Source of the DNA: Bryopsis sp. KO-2023
Taxonomy: Eukaryota > Chlorophyta > Ulvophyceae > Bryopsidales > Bryopsidaceae
Direction: 5' to 3'
Assembly (NCBI GenBank): GCA_030272585.1
Contig: BSYQ01000006.1
Location: 5,543,001-5,607,000, forward strand
Length of the DNA: 64,000 nt
Shown in pieces: positions 35,501 to 46,010 of this stretch. Each line of letters begins with the position of its first letter. Positions within the stretch are counted from its first letter, which is position 1. The notes beneath the pieces were generated by a model. It saw only the letters and a list, made by a program, of their open reading frames with translations, did no database searches and was not told the DNA's origin. Both the position numbers and the translations under genes were made by a program.

Positions 35501-36421
35501 ACTGAACGTTCTCAAGTTAACGATACAACCCTTGCACAATTGACAAGATCTACCTCTTTGACTTACCAGTGAATTTCCAACAAAAAAACACTTCTTGAAA
35601 AGAAAAAAAAAAATCCTAGCAACGATGAAACAACAAGATGAGATCGAAAGGCTCAGATGGTTTTGTAAACCTAATAAAAACTCCATGGCACACTGGCTAT
35701 GCAGAATAAGTAATATGTACGAAACTCACCACAGGAACGAATTTTCGTAGCCGCACTTTCCGCTAACCTTGCTCGTGGGCTCAAGCACAACACTAATGGC
35801 ACCCATTTCAATCTGGAAAAATCAAAAAAGATGGTGTGAATTGAAGGGGAGATGGAGTTTTTACAGACACCCGAATGGCATGCCACATCCGAATGCAATT
35901 AAAAAAAAAAAACCATCCTCACCGGAACTTTGATTTCATTCCGAAGCCAATAATGTCCCCCTCGTTGAGCTGTTGGGGCTGCTTGCCAACTCTCACATTG
36001 TTGATGAAAGTGCCAAATTTGCTCAGATCTGCATGTCAGACTTGTTACATAATTAAGTGCTCCTCACTGCAAAGTGCAAGCCCAACTCGGCCAACAATTT
36101 TTCAAGAAAAGATATATTTTTTATTCAATGTAGGAGGCGACTTCATGAAGCGTCCCCACACCAGTTCCACGGTCAGGCGTAAGTATTGAACAAACCTTTC
36201 ACGGAGATTTCTGGCCTCGTGGGGTTATCGACGGTGGAATGAAAGGTCGCGATCTGAACTTGGGCGTGGTCTTTTGACACGGACGAGTCCCCATTAACGA
36301 TAACGTCCGCGGCAGCCATGGACGTCAGCTTGGGAGGCCTGCCCACGGATAATGGCCCCTTCACCAGGTATGTAAGAGAATTCGCTTCTCCGCCCGCGCC
36401 AGACGGCTCCAGCACCCACAT
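32581..36421 (-). CDS. NBS1: NBS1/nibrin, MRN complex subunit
   Basis: NBS1 joins MRE11 and RAD50 in the nuclear complex that senses double-strand breaks. Exons traced on the minus strand: 36421-36196, 36028-35923, 35812-35730, an unresolved exon near 35,475-35,410, 35246-35120, 34773-34623, 34452-34131, 33881-32581. The start MWVLEPSG matches the family's MW start. FHA domain: VGRPPKL, SVSKDHAQV, LSKFGTFIN, GDIIGFG. The BRCT region includes ISLHKKWVRNCTHVVVDPR and DIVSGKWIEAML, then a second, weaker unit. A disordered acidic region follows. Near the C-terminus, VNFKTFVK (about 32,769-32,746) matches the MRE11-binding NFKxFxK motif, followed by YKESGFDSSVFD. A good donor (AG/GTGGGA) just after that motif suggests one more exon; reading through gives a hydrophobic, unlikely tail to 32581. 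The BRCT1 exon joint is not solved (perhaps a non-GT donor). Confidence 0.88.
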
Positions 36422-36972
36422 CGGTGGCAACCGATAAACAAAAAACTCAACCAAACTGAAAAAGACGCGCGAGATACTGTAGCTGAAGAAACAAAAACGT
36501 CGAAATCGTCATTGAAATATGGGTGTGTAGACCGATTTGGCAAGCGTTTACGTGGTGGAGTGTACGACATCGGGCTCGAGAGGGCGGCGGGTGTCCAGTT
36601 GATTCTTTATTTGCTTCGGAAAGCATTGTGCTTGGGCGTCGGAACGGGGCGGTGTTGGGATCATCTCAGTTTGAAGGCAGCGCACAGCTAAGGTGCCGTC
36701 GCAAAAAAAAAAAAAATCATCGAACCCCTGCAACATTCGCTTTTGATTAGGGCCAACCTCGACAGGCACCGATTTTTCCCCACTAAACAGAGCTTCGTTT
36801 TGTCTTCTGAACAAAAAGAATGGGCTGATGGATATTTTGTGTAGTCTTTTCTGGGAGGTGAAAGGAACGCCTGGGAACGTATAGGAAAAGAGTTGCAGTT
36901 TTTACATCTTATTGTCCCTGAGTTTCTGGAAATTTTTTGTTTCGTGGAATTCAGTCGGAGCACGAGGCTGAG
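36422..36972. promoter_or_regulatory. Shared upstream region, NBS1 and RPS2 genes
   Basis: 551 bp between divergent start codons. A splice-acceptor-like TTCAG at about 36,952-36,956 precedes the RPS2 ATG, suggesting a leader intron in RPS2. Confidence 0.5.
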
Positions 36973-39621
36973 ATGGGTGATCGAGGTGGCGGTGGCGGAC
37001 GCGGTGGATTCAGAGGCGGGTTCGGGGGTCGCGATAGGGGTCGCGGCAGAGGAAGGCCAAGGAGGCCAAGGAAAGACGAAAAGGAAGAGTGGATTCCTTG
37101 CACCAAGCTTGGACGGCTAGTACAGCAGGTACTGAGAAGCCGAGAAATTCCTCTGTTTTTTCTGACCTGTTGTTTTGATATTTGTTCTGGGGTGGAAGGG
37201 AGGGGTGTCTTTTTTCTAATTTAGGAGGTGCACTATTCAACTGGAATGCTGGAAAGGAATTTGGGTCTTCTCGATACACAGTTCACTATATTTTTAATTG
37301 CTCCATCAAGAGGACGGCTGTCACAAATTTTCTCAATATGTATATTTTTTTTCTGTAGCTTTCAATTAATGAATGGGGTTGAAGAGAGTGATCTCACGAA
37401 AACTCATTTTTCGTGAGATGAAAAAATAATAATTGGGGTAATTAAAGGGAGGAGGGGAAAGTGTTTTATTGTGTTTAGAAGGGGGGGGGGGGGGGATTTC
37501 ATCAAGGTCGAATATCCCATCAGTGAAAGTCTTTTCATTTTTAGGTAGTAATTTCTTTAAAGATTGACAATCTACTAGATCATCTCTATGTGAAGCTGGT
37601 TGTTTATTTGGTTTCGGGTGTTTTCTTTTTTGTGTACAGGGTAAAATCAGGAGTCTGGAGGATGTCTACTTGTTTTCTTTGCCAGTCAAGGAGCATCACA
37701 TCGTGGATCACTTTTTGGGAGCTGCCCTGAAGGATGAAGTCATGAAAATCATGCCAGTGCAGAAGCAAACTCGTGCCGGTCAGAGGACCAGGTTTAAGGT
37801 CAGTTTGGGCGATCAAAAAAAACAATCCGTCAACTGCACACCTCCCAAGACAGATTTTGGTGGTTGATTGGACCGCTGCTGTGTTTCATGTAGCCAGTGG
37901 AAAAGTTTATTTTTTTCTGTATGTATTTCCCTCGACCTTTACTTTGTTGGGAGAGCATGCTTGTATTCTTTTCAGTCCCTTATTTTGCTTCATTGAGAGC
38001 ATCCATTTTTGCCCACATCAGAAGATGCATTGAAATTGGACTTCGGGCCAGTTATGGCTGACATGAGACCTTAAGAAAATTTACCTTTTTAACAATAGCT
38101 GCATTATTTTCTAAAGGCATTAACTTGAGAGTTTTAAAAATGCAAGGGCCCATTTACAAGCGTTTTTCTGGATTTGTTTGATCATGCAAAGTCCCAGCTC
38201 CCCAAGTTCATATGAGAATTTTGGGGTGATTTTATTTTGTTTCTCAACTTCTCACAGGCATTCGTGGTTGTGGGCGATTGCAATGGACATGTTGGCCTTG
38301 GAGTGAAATGTGCTAAGGAGGTGTGTGGATGCAACAACAAAAGCCAAACTTTGGGGTGGTTGGGTGAAAATAATCTGTTACATCGGAGCCATTTTTTTTC
38401 TCCTGAAAAAAGACACTTTGTGGCAAAATGATTACGGAGAGATGTCAAAATTTTCGGAGTTCACATTTGGACATGAGTTTTCCACTTCTACAAAATTAAA
38501 TACTTTCTAAAGCCAGATTTTGAAGTGAAAAAAGTGGTTTTCTTTTTGAAAAAGAATTGGGAAAAGAAGGATGAAAAATACTCGGTTCATTTTTGGACAT
38601 CCACAGAAATCTTCGGCCATATACGATTGCTTAATGTCCTGGACAAAGAAAAGAAAAAAAAATGAAGGAAGAGGGGGGTTGTTGATTTCTTGTGCGTGTG
38701 TGGGTTGGGTAGGTTGCAACTGCTATTCGTGGAGCCATTGTGGCTGCGAAAATCGCTGTTGTTCCAGTGCGTCGTGGTTACTGGGGTAACAATATCGGAG
38801 AAGTCCACACTGTCCCTGCCAAGGTACGTGAACTTGAAAAAATTAAATATATATATATATAATGTATTCTCCAAATTTCTGGAGTGTTTCAGAGCAACGC
38901 TGATTGGAAAGGAACCCCCAGTTGGCCGATTTTTCTCAGAAAATTGACAACTCGAAGCAGCAGTTGCCTCTTTTTGCTCCTTTTTTTTAAACAGAAAATT
39001 CGCAAGTGGAAGCAACAGATTCCTCTTTTTGTTCCTTTTTCATTAGTTTGAGCTCATGTGAGATCCTTCAAAACCGTTTATTTATTATTATTTCGATCAT
39101 TTGTATAATTTTGTATTTTTCGGGGGGGGGGGGGGGGGGTGGAGGAATTTTTTTTTCCGGTGAGAACTTGTTGCAGTTCTGGATCATTTTGTGGTTCCAT
39201 TCTTGGAGGGGGTTTTTTTCTGCACTCGCACCACCAACATACAGCTCCCCCGTGTTCTGCACAACAGAGCCCTGAAAAGAAAAGAATGCATTCCACATGA
39301 TACCAGGTGACCGGCCGATGTGGATCAGTTTCGATGAGACTGATCCCTGCCCCTCGAGGAGCTGGAATCGTGGCAGCTCGAGTTCCCAAAAAAGTGCTGG
39401 AGTTTGCCGGAATCGAGGACTGCTACACATCTTCCACTGGCCATACTCGAACTTTGGGTAATTTTGTGAAGGCCACCTTCGTCGCTTTGTCCAAGACTTA
39501 CGGTTTCCTGTCGCCTGAGCTCTGGAGAGAAACCAAGTTTGCCAAGTCGCCGATCCAAGAACACACCGACTTCTTGGCAGCTCCAGTGGCTGTGGTTCAC
39601 AAGGAGCCGGAGTTAGCATAG
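36973..39621 (+). CDS. RPS2: 40S ribosomal protein S2 (uS5)
   Basis: Cytosolic small-subunit ribosomal protein uS5. Five exons, all phase 0: 36973-37128, 37640-37798, 38258-38320, 38713-38823, 39307-39621, giving 267 residues, a normal length for eukaryotic S2. The N-terminus carries the usual RGG-type tract ([20 protein letters not shown]), a known arginine-methylation target. Hallmarks: [99 protein letters not shown] and [20 protein letters not shown]. Intron 1 contains a perfect 12-bp hairpin and intron 4 a G18 run. Confidence 0.98.
37391..37419. repeat. Intronic perfect hairpin (12-bp arms, 5-nt loop)
   Basis: ATCTCACGAAAA at 37391-37402 pairs with TTTTCGTGAGAT at 37408-37419, inside RPS2 intron 1 (37129-37639). 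Confidence 0.92.
39122..39139 (+). repeat. G18 homopolymer in RPS2 intron 4
   Basis: Uninterrupted run of 18 G. A similar G16 run lies at 39841-39856 downstream of the gene. Confidence 0.85.
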
Positions 39622-40186
39622 TAGAGGGTCTTACGCTTGGGAGAGAGAGAAAAAAAAACGACTATGATTTCGGAAGAGTTGGGTCGGGTGGTGTTGTCTC
39701 GGTGTCCCAAAGGACGATCTGTTGTGTGTAGTTTTGCTTTGGGGGGTTTATTGGACGGACTGTAAAGGAAATTGGTGGTTTGGACCGGTCCCATTTTCGT
39801 GTCAATATTCAATCGCATGTTCTATGGTTTTTGGCAGGGAGGGGGGGGGGGGGGGGAGTGAAAAGCACTTCACAAATTCAAGCAATCGTACAATCAGAAA
39901 CACCCAGATGTTATTCTATTTCATCTTGAATATTTTTGTGAGGTAGAATATATTACTGCTGCTGCTTTCTGTTTTGGTTGGCAGAAAACAAGACCAGAAA
40001 TATATGTGAATTGGGTCAGTAATTTCCTCCAGTCCTATTCCACTCCAGAAGAAACACGACACCACCCCACACTTCGCCACGCTACAATGCAAAAGCTGCA
40101 ATGTTCAAATGCACACAACCTGCCCTCCCTCTCGACACCAACAACACAAAACACCAAAGCCCTAAAGGAAAATCCAAAATTGCAAC
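39622..40186. other. Convergent 3' region between RPS2 and the cNMP/EF-hand gene
   Basis: No coding sequence recognised; includes the G16 run at 39841-39856. Confidence 0.6.
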
Positions 40187-43100
40187 CTAGTAGAAACCTA
40201 AAACATTTTTAGTCCTTGCTTTCAGCTCCTTTAACTTCAAAGGCTGTATTTTCCTGGGTAGATTGTTCGAAAACATATTTTCATCCTCCTGCCAATCCTG
40301 TTCTGGTTCACAGGGGCTCCTTGCATCATTTGATGGACCTTTTCCCATCCACCACCTTTTCCTGTTCCCGGACTCGGTGAGAAAACGCCAGTATGGGGAC
40401 ATCTTAAAGTTTCTATGGACGCACCAAACTTTAATTCAAAACTGTGAAACAAGTCATCAGGCAACATGTAATCATTGATTGATCGATTGATTGAACTGTG
40501 AAACAAGATAATTGATCCTCTTGGTTGCTTTCTCGAATCAAGAAAGCAACCAAAACCAGTCATAATCGAGTTGTCAATCACGCCAATTTTGCTCAGTGCT
40601 GATAGAGGGCAGAAAAACGCGCTCAGAAAAACTTAAAACAGTGATTTCCACGTCGGTGATTGTTCCGCGGCTGTGTTCAGACGTTCAGACTCATTCCCAG
40701 TAGATAACTGAAATTTCCCCACTTACGAATGCTCATCCTTCAGCTGGTTCCATGAAGTTGAGTTGCCCTCTTTGACCAAGGCTTCAATCAGTTTTATCCG
40801 TCGAGTTAAACTATCGCTTCGAGCAGCTGTGCTGAATAGCGGGCTGGGAAACGAATCTGTGATGAAACCTTCCTGGGCTGTGGATGGTGGTGAATACTCT
40901 GCGATCTAATTGCAGCATGATGGAGTGGACAGTGTTCTTTCAGAATACTGGTACTGAAAATATCAGATAGTTTGTTTAGGGACCAGAATAACAGAACCGA
41001 AGGGATCACTCAGAAGGGAGAGTTCCGTGCAACGTTTCGCATCTTTGCTCCTCTCAGTGTTCATGTCGTCAGTGAGCTGAACTGCGTTTTGAACTGTCTG
41101 TTGTGCCAGAGGAGTGGGGGTGAAAACCAGAGAGTCAAGACGAACACAAAAGTATCACTGCGTACCTCGTGTTCGCATTCTCGAGTGGCGTGAGGAGGTG
41201 AATCACGTTCTGGACCCTGGAATTTCTGCTCTGTATCGTTCTTGTTTTCAGTCGACGCTCCCCTAAGCTCCCCAACCCTCTTGTTTCTCCCCGTAGCAGG
41301 AATTCTGGGTGAATAGAATGCAGTACATCTGCTCTTTCTTGGGGTCTTGCGTGTGGGCATGCACTCACGAGCAGGTTTGGCAACTTGAGCGCGGTGCAGC
41401 CCTTCAATTGGTGGAACTCTGACTTTTGGATCGCGGTTGACGGCGCTCACAGTTGTACGTCCCTTTTCCACCAAGCTTGCGTCGTCGCCGTCGAACAGTC
41501 CTCCTTGGAAACCACTCCAAAAGGACACCGACGAGCTGTACCTGCTCAAAGGCGCATTTTCCATCGAGCCAATGTTATGCTGCCTGTCGCCAATGTCACT
41601 CGTGTTTGGATTCGCTTGGGTTGGTAGAGAAGTATGACGGTACACGTTTGAGACTTTGTCTACGGACACCACCCTTTCAAGCTCTTCGCTGTGGAGGTGC
41701 ATCATTTGGTCCCCTTCTGAATCGCTCGGTAGCCAATGCGCCGGCTCCTCGAATGCTTCTCCGAACACTTTTGGCATCATGTGCGCCAGAATTGACTGTC
41801 GGTGTTTTAGCTCGCTGTGGAACGATGACCCAGCAAACAACGACGGTAAGCGAGCAGGGTTGTAGTGGGTACGATCGCTCCACGGTGGTGGTGGAAGGCT
41901 TCGGTAGGGTCGTAAGGAAGGTCTTTCTGACAAGGAAGGCTCGCTAAACTCATCATGCTGTGGAGACGTAATGTTGGCCAGAGAAAGGCGCCGCGCATCT
42001 GCATCGTTGCAAGAGGTGGCTTCAGTTGGGAATTGCTCTGCTTTGAAATCGATGGAATTTAATACAGTTTTTGTGCTTCGCTTCCAACCTTGCGTTCCCA
42101 GGGCACCGCCCCTTGTCGATGCAATGAGACTGGAGGCTCGGTGCCTCTTCTGTAGCTCGTCCACCTCAGATAGACTCTTTACCATTGCTCCAGGACCATG
42201 GATATCGTAGTAGGTCTGCTTTGCCTGAACGCTGGCTGTCATCATCGTCTCCTTGGCTCTGTGAATATGTTCTTGTCGCCACGCCGACGTTTTTCTCACG
42301 TGTCTGAGAACAGCTTCCATATCTCTTGTATGCAGGGTCTTTTCGAGGTCCCGCCGATCGACAGAAAGTATCGTCACAGGCGTCGACGCAACCACTGAGT
42401 TTTTGTGGCATTCTTCTTCCATCAATGCCCCCTGGAACGAACAAAAAACCCAGTTTCACTCTTCTCCAGAGATGAAGAACTCTTTTTCGAAACTACTGCT
42501 TGCGTACCTCTCCAAACAGGTCCCCTTGGGTCAGAACAGCCACTTCCATGGTGTGAGTATGAACCGAGGCCTTTTTGCCGCAATTGGCTCTCATCAACGA
42601 CTTTCTCCCACCCATAAGCCCTGCAATTGGGTTGTTGAATTCGGGTGGCAAGGATACTGTCACCACTGGAGAAGCTGTTTTCTTTACGACCTGTGTTCAG
42701 AAAACTCGTTTTCATCTCTTGGGCATCGGAAAACACACGTACACCTCAATTCCTTTTCGATAACACGAGTGCCTTCTGCCTCTTACTTTGCATTCACCTT
42801 CCAAAACAATGTGTAAAGCTGTGGCCGGCTCCCCCTCACAACAAAGTAGAGATTTGGTGGGGCGATCCTCAATTCTGGTCAAGTAGGCTATAGACCTTAA
42901 ACCTGTGTGCTTGATCGTCACTTTTATTATCGCCAGACCCTGCAAAATCTCCACCTGGAACGTGGAATATTTGTTAATTTTCTTGTGGGCTCTCTTCGGA
43001 TCATTTTCCCACTGCATTCATATCAATTAGCCAATGCAGAACTCTAGAACACAATCTCTGACCAGCCCTTCACCTTCTTGTTTAAATTCCCATCGAAGCC

Positions 43101-44775
43101 GTTTTCTTTTATGAAGAGGTAGTCCTTCTTCTCTAGCACAGCCAAAGCTGTGGTGTCCACAAACAATACCCTGAGCGATATTTGGATATCATCTTCCAAA
43201 ATGAATTTCTCCCCAAACCAAGTGCCGGCAGGATAATCCCTGTAAAACTCCCCTCTTTCGTTTTCAACCCATTCAGTGGGGATTGACGAGTCAGCGCCCA
43301 AGCTAAGCTTTTCCATGAATATTTGTTTGAACTCGGGAAACTCGAGTTCGCCAGACCCTGTTGGCAAGACCACAGTCGTCACCCATCTATGAACAGGAGT
43401 TTCTTGAGGCGAAATACTGCCTCCTGAAGAGTTTATCTATGGGCATCTTACCGTCATCGTCCACACTGTCTATCAGTTCAGATACTTTCCCCATGCTCAG
43501 TTTTATCCCCATCATTTCCAGTGCCAGCTGAAGCTCTTCACAATCAATTGCCCCACTGCCATCGGCATCTATTTCATCGAACAAACTGAGGATTTCATCC
43601 TCGGTGAACACCGTTGTGGAGGACGCCTTCCTTCACAGAGCATCACACGAATCGCACGATTGCTCTCAGAGCACAGAAAAAAGCCATTGATACACGATAT
43701 GGAGGGCGGCAAATTTGCCGCCCACATGCCGCCACCCATTTTTTCGTGTCGTCTTTTCATAAAGACAACAAGGACGTGAACAGAGAGTGAAACTTTTGGT
43801 ATTTTGTGCCGAAGAATCGAACATAGTGTCCTCTTCTATTTTGTCGTTTGGGATAGTACTGTTCGTGTCTTGCTTAACAAAATACAACCTTGTCTACTGC
43901 CCCCAAAAAAGGTGCGCAAAATAAGAGTGAACATGCTCGCTATCTTTCCGCTCGACCTTATCAGACTTGTTTCCGTTCTCACGACACTCCACCACGTTTT
44001 CCAGACTCGACCGATCGAGGGTCATTATCCTTACAGTTCCTGAAAGCACCTGATACAACAGAGCACGCAAACTCTCACAACAATTAGTTGAGTTTGCGCA
44101 TACGGTACAGAACGAGTGAGTACTACGCAACAGGCTCTCCGGTTCCCCTCACAAGATAGAATGCTGGAGCTGTCTTCTGATCGAATTGGATCTTCATGGT
44201 CTCCGATTCCCCAAACCTCTTGCATTTCAAAACGTGACAGAGATCCTTGTGGACGGCAGGACCATCGTGAATCAATAGTGGTACCTAAAACGCAACTTGA
44301 ACGCTTAGCTATTCTCAGCAACTGCTGTGTGTTATGCGTCGACCACATTTGAATATGGAATTCGATGCATAAGGTTTAGGAGGAGTGTCTATCTTTGATC
44401 TTCTTTTCTTTTCCAGGAACACAGAAAGCATTGGGAATTTGTTTTTTCAGTCTATCAACCAGGTCCATGCAGTCCCTAGATCAAAGGAAAAATGTTATTG
44501 AATAATTTTGGGAGACCTCTTCGGTCTTCTTCATGATTCTCTGAACATCGGCTTCCGATCGCGCTTGCGGCGCTTTCTTCATCGCCTTTTTGATTCTCAC
44601 GAGCTCCGCGCTCGCCTCCATTTTGGCGAAGAGCTCTGAAAGCACATTGGAAAAAGCACGCTCGCATCGCGGAAGGCTATTCGTCGATACATGCTATCAG
44701 CTCGGATCATATGTGTTTCGTCAAAAACAAAACAATCTCACCTGACATGAGCTTGCTGTGGGTTTGGGCCGCCAT
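40187..44775 (-). CDS. Cyclic-nucleotide-binding / EF-hand multidomain protein
   Basis: Minus-strand gene starting MAAQTHSKLMS at 44775. Exons supported by splice sites and phase: 44775-44742, 44635-44517, 44284-44153, one starting at 44049, about 43,625-43452, 43357-43053, 43011-42787, 42690-42508, 42431-41166, 41097-40984, 40872-40727, 40361-40187. The part from 43357 to the stop is fully in phase; joints near 44,510-44,420 and 43,990-43,630 are unresolved. Order of domains: helical N-terminus (ASAELVRIKKAMKKAPQ); first half of a cNMP-binding domain (MKIQFDQ, APAFYLVLSGTVRIM); two EF-hands with complete loops (DADGSGAIDCEE and DDDGSGELEFPE); second half of the cNMP domain (YPAGTWFGEKFILEDD); another cNMP domain (ALHIVLEGECKVV, LTQGDLFGEGALMEEE); a long disordered tail. 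Neither phosphate-binding cassette has the usual Arg-Ala pair. Suggests a Ca2+/cNMP-regulated scaffold, possibly flagellar; function is inference. Confidence 0.8.
40521..40553. repeat. Intronic perfect hairpin (13-bp arms, 7-nt loop)
   Basis: TTGGTTGCTTTCT at 40521-40533 pairs with AGAAAGCAACCAA at 40541-40553. Lies in the last intron (40726-40362) of the cNMP/EF-hand gene. Confidence 0.92.
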
Positions 44776-46010
44776 TTTACTGACTACACCTTGTCTTGCT
44801 TGAAACGTCTTACCGCGCTACTGGTACCTAGGCATCCCAAATTTCCATATTTTCCACGATCAAAGTGAGTTGGGATGGGCCGCTCTTTCAAGTGTTTTTT
44901 TCTGGATTTTTTTACAACATGTTTTGGGCTCTCAGAGATGCCTTTTGTACCTATCGTGAACCTTATCAACTGGTGCTGATTTTGGCTTAAGTGGGAGACC
45001 ACATCTCCTCCCAAACGTGGTCTCCCACATAAAGCCTTCTGGGAACAATAGCTCATTGGAAAAATCACAAGAAAAGATTCACACTCCACAAAATACTTTT
45101 TCGTTGCTTTCTTGTGAAAGTATGAGTTTGTGGACACGTTTAGTCACACTTTCCCCAAAGCTCTTCACTTGTGTTGTCGAAGCTCAATGTAATTGATGTT
45201 TGTTTGTTTGTTGTCGAAGCTCAAATCATAAAATTATAAATATCAAGAATTCAACAGTCATTTTTCCCATCGATACAACTCAAGCGCCGCCACAGTCACA
45301 TATATAATCCACGAATGATTAGTACCCACAGTCTTTAGAAAAATGGAAGACTCCCACAGCGACCTTCCTTCTCTTTGAAGATTAAGAAACAGAAAACACA
45401 CCCTCTACGAAGTGCACAAGATTGAACAAACTGCGAACAGCACCAAAGCTACGCGAACGTGGCCCCGTCATTAAAAGAAAAGAAAAACAGCTCGGAATCA
45501 GTTTTGTTGACCGGGTGCTGACTTTTCAACCGTTTTCACTCAATCTATCGATGGGTCGGTCGGTTGGTGAGAAAGGACCGAAACCCAGTGCTTTGGGGGT
45601 GGTTTGAATAGCATGGACCATCGGTCCAGCATTCTCAACGCGAGATGGAGCCAGGCCATTGTGGCGCCCCTCCAAACGGCGGCGTGGTGGCGGCTTGAGA
45701 CAAGATCGCTCCCATGTCGAACCACAGTCGCATTGACATGCCAGCGTGTTAAAAAATGTGCGCTACCTTTCACCAATTTCCGAACTGATAACAAATTCAC
45801 TCTGGGCAAGCCTTGGTTTTTTGTGCATCAGGGCACTTTCTTTTTGCCAAACCTACCCAAGATCGACCCTTCCCCCCCAAAAAAACACAAGCACACCAAA
45901 AAACAGAGATGTCCTTGGACACCTCCTTCTACAAAAAAAAGGGTTCAATTCTGAAAGCAGGCTCATCAATTGGTATTCCAGAATGAGAAAATAAATGATC
46001 GAATAATTTG
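44776..46010. other. Intergenic region upstream of cNMP/EF-hand gene
   Basis: No gene recognised. Open frames at 45,420-45,950 on both strands lack domains and splice logic. Contains the hairpin at 44991-45028. Confidence 0.5.
44991..45028. repeat. Perfect 12-bp inverted repeat, 14-nt loop
   Basis: GTGGGAGACCAC at 44991-45002 pairs with GTGGTCTCCCAC at 45017-45028. It lies about 215 bp upstream of the cNMP/EF-hand start codon and is GC-rich, so it is unlikely to be a composition artefact. Confidence 0.92.

Noticed and set aside
45540..45809. Minus-strand frame of 89 codons with basic, Trp-rich sequence
   Set aside because: No domain, no splice partners and no conserved-looking pattern; probably intergenic.
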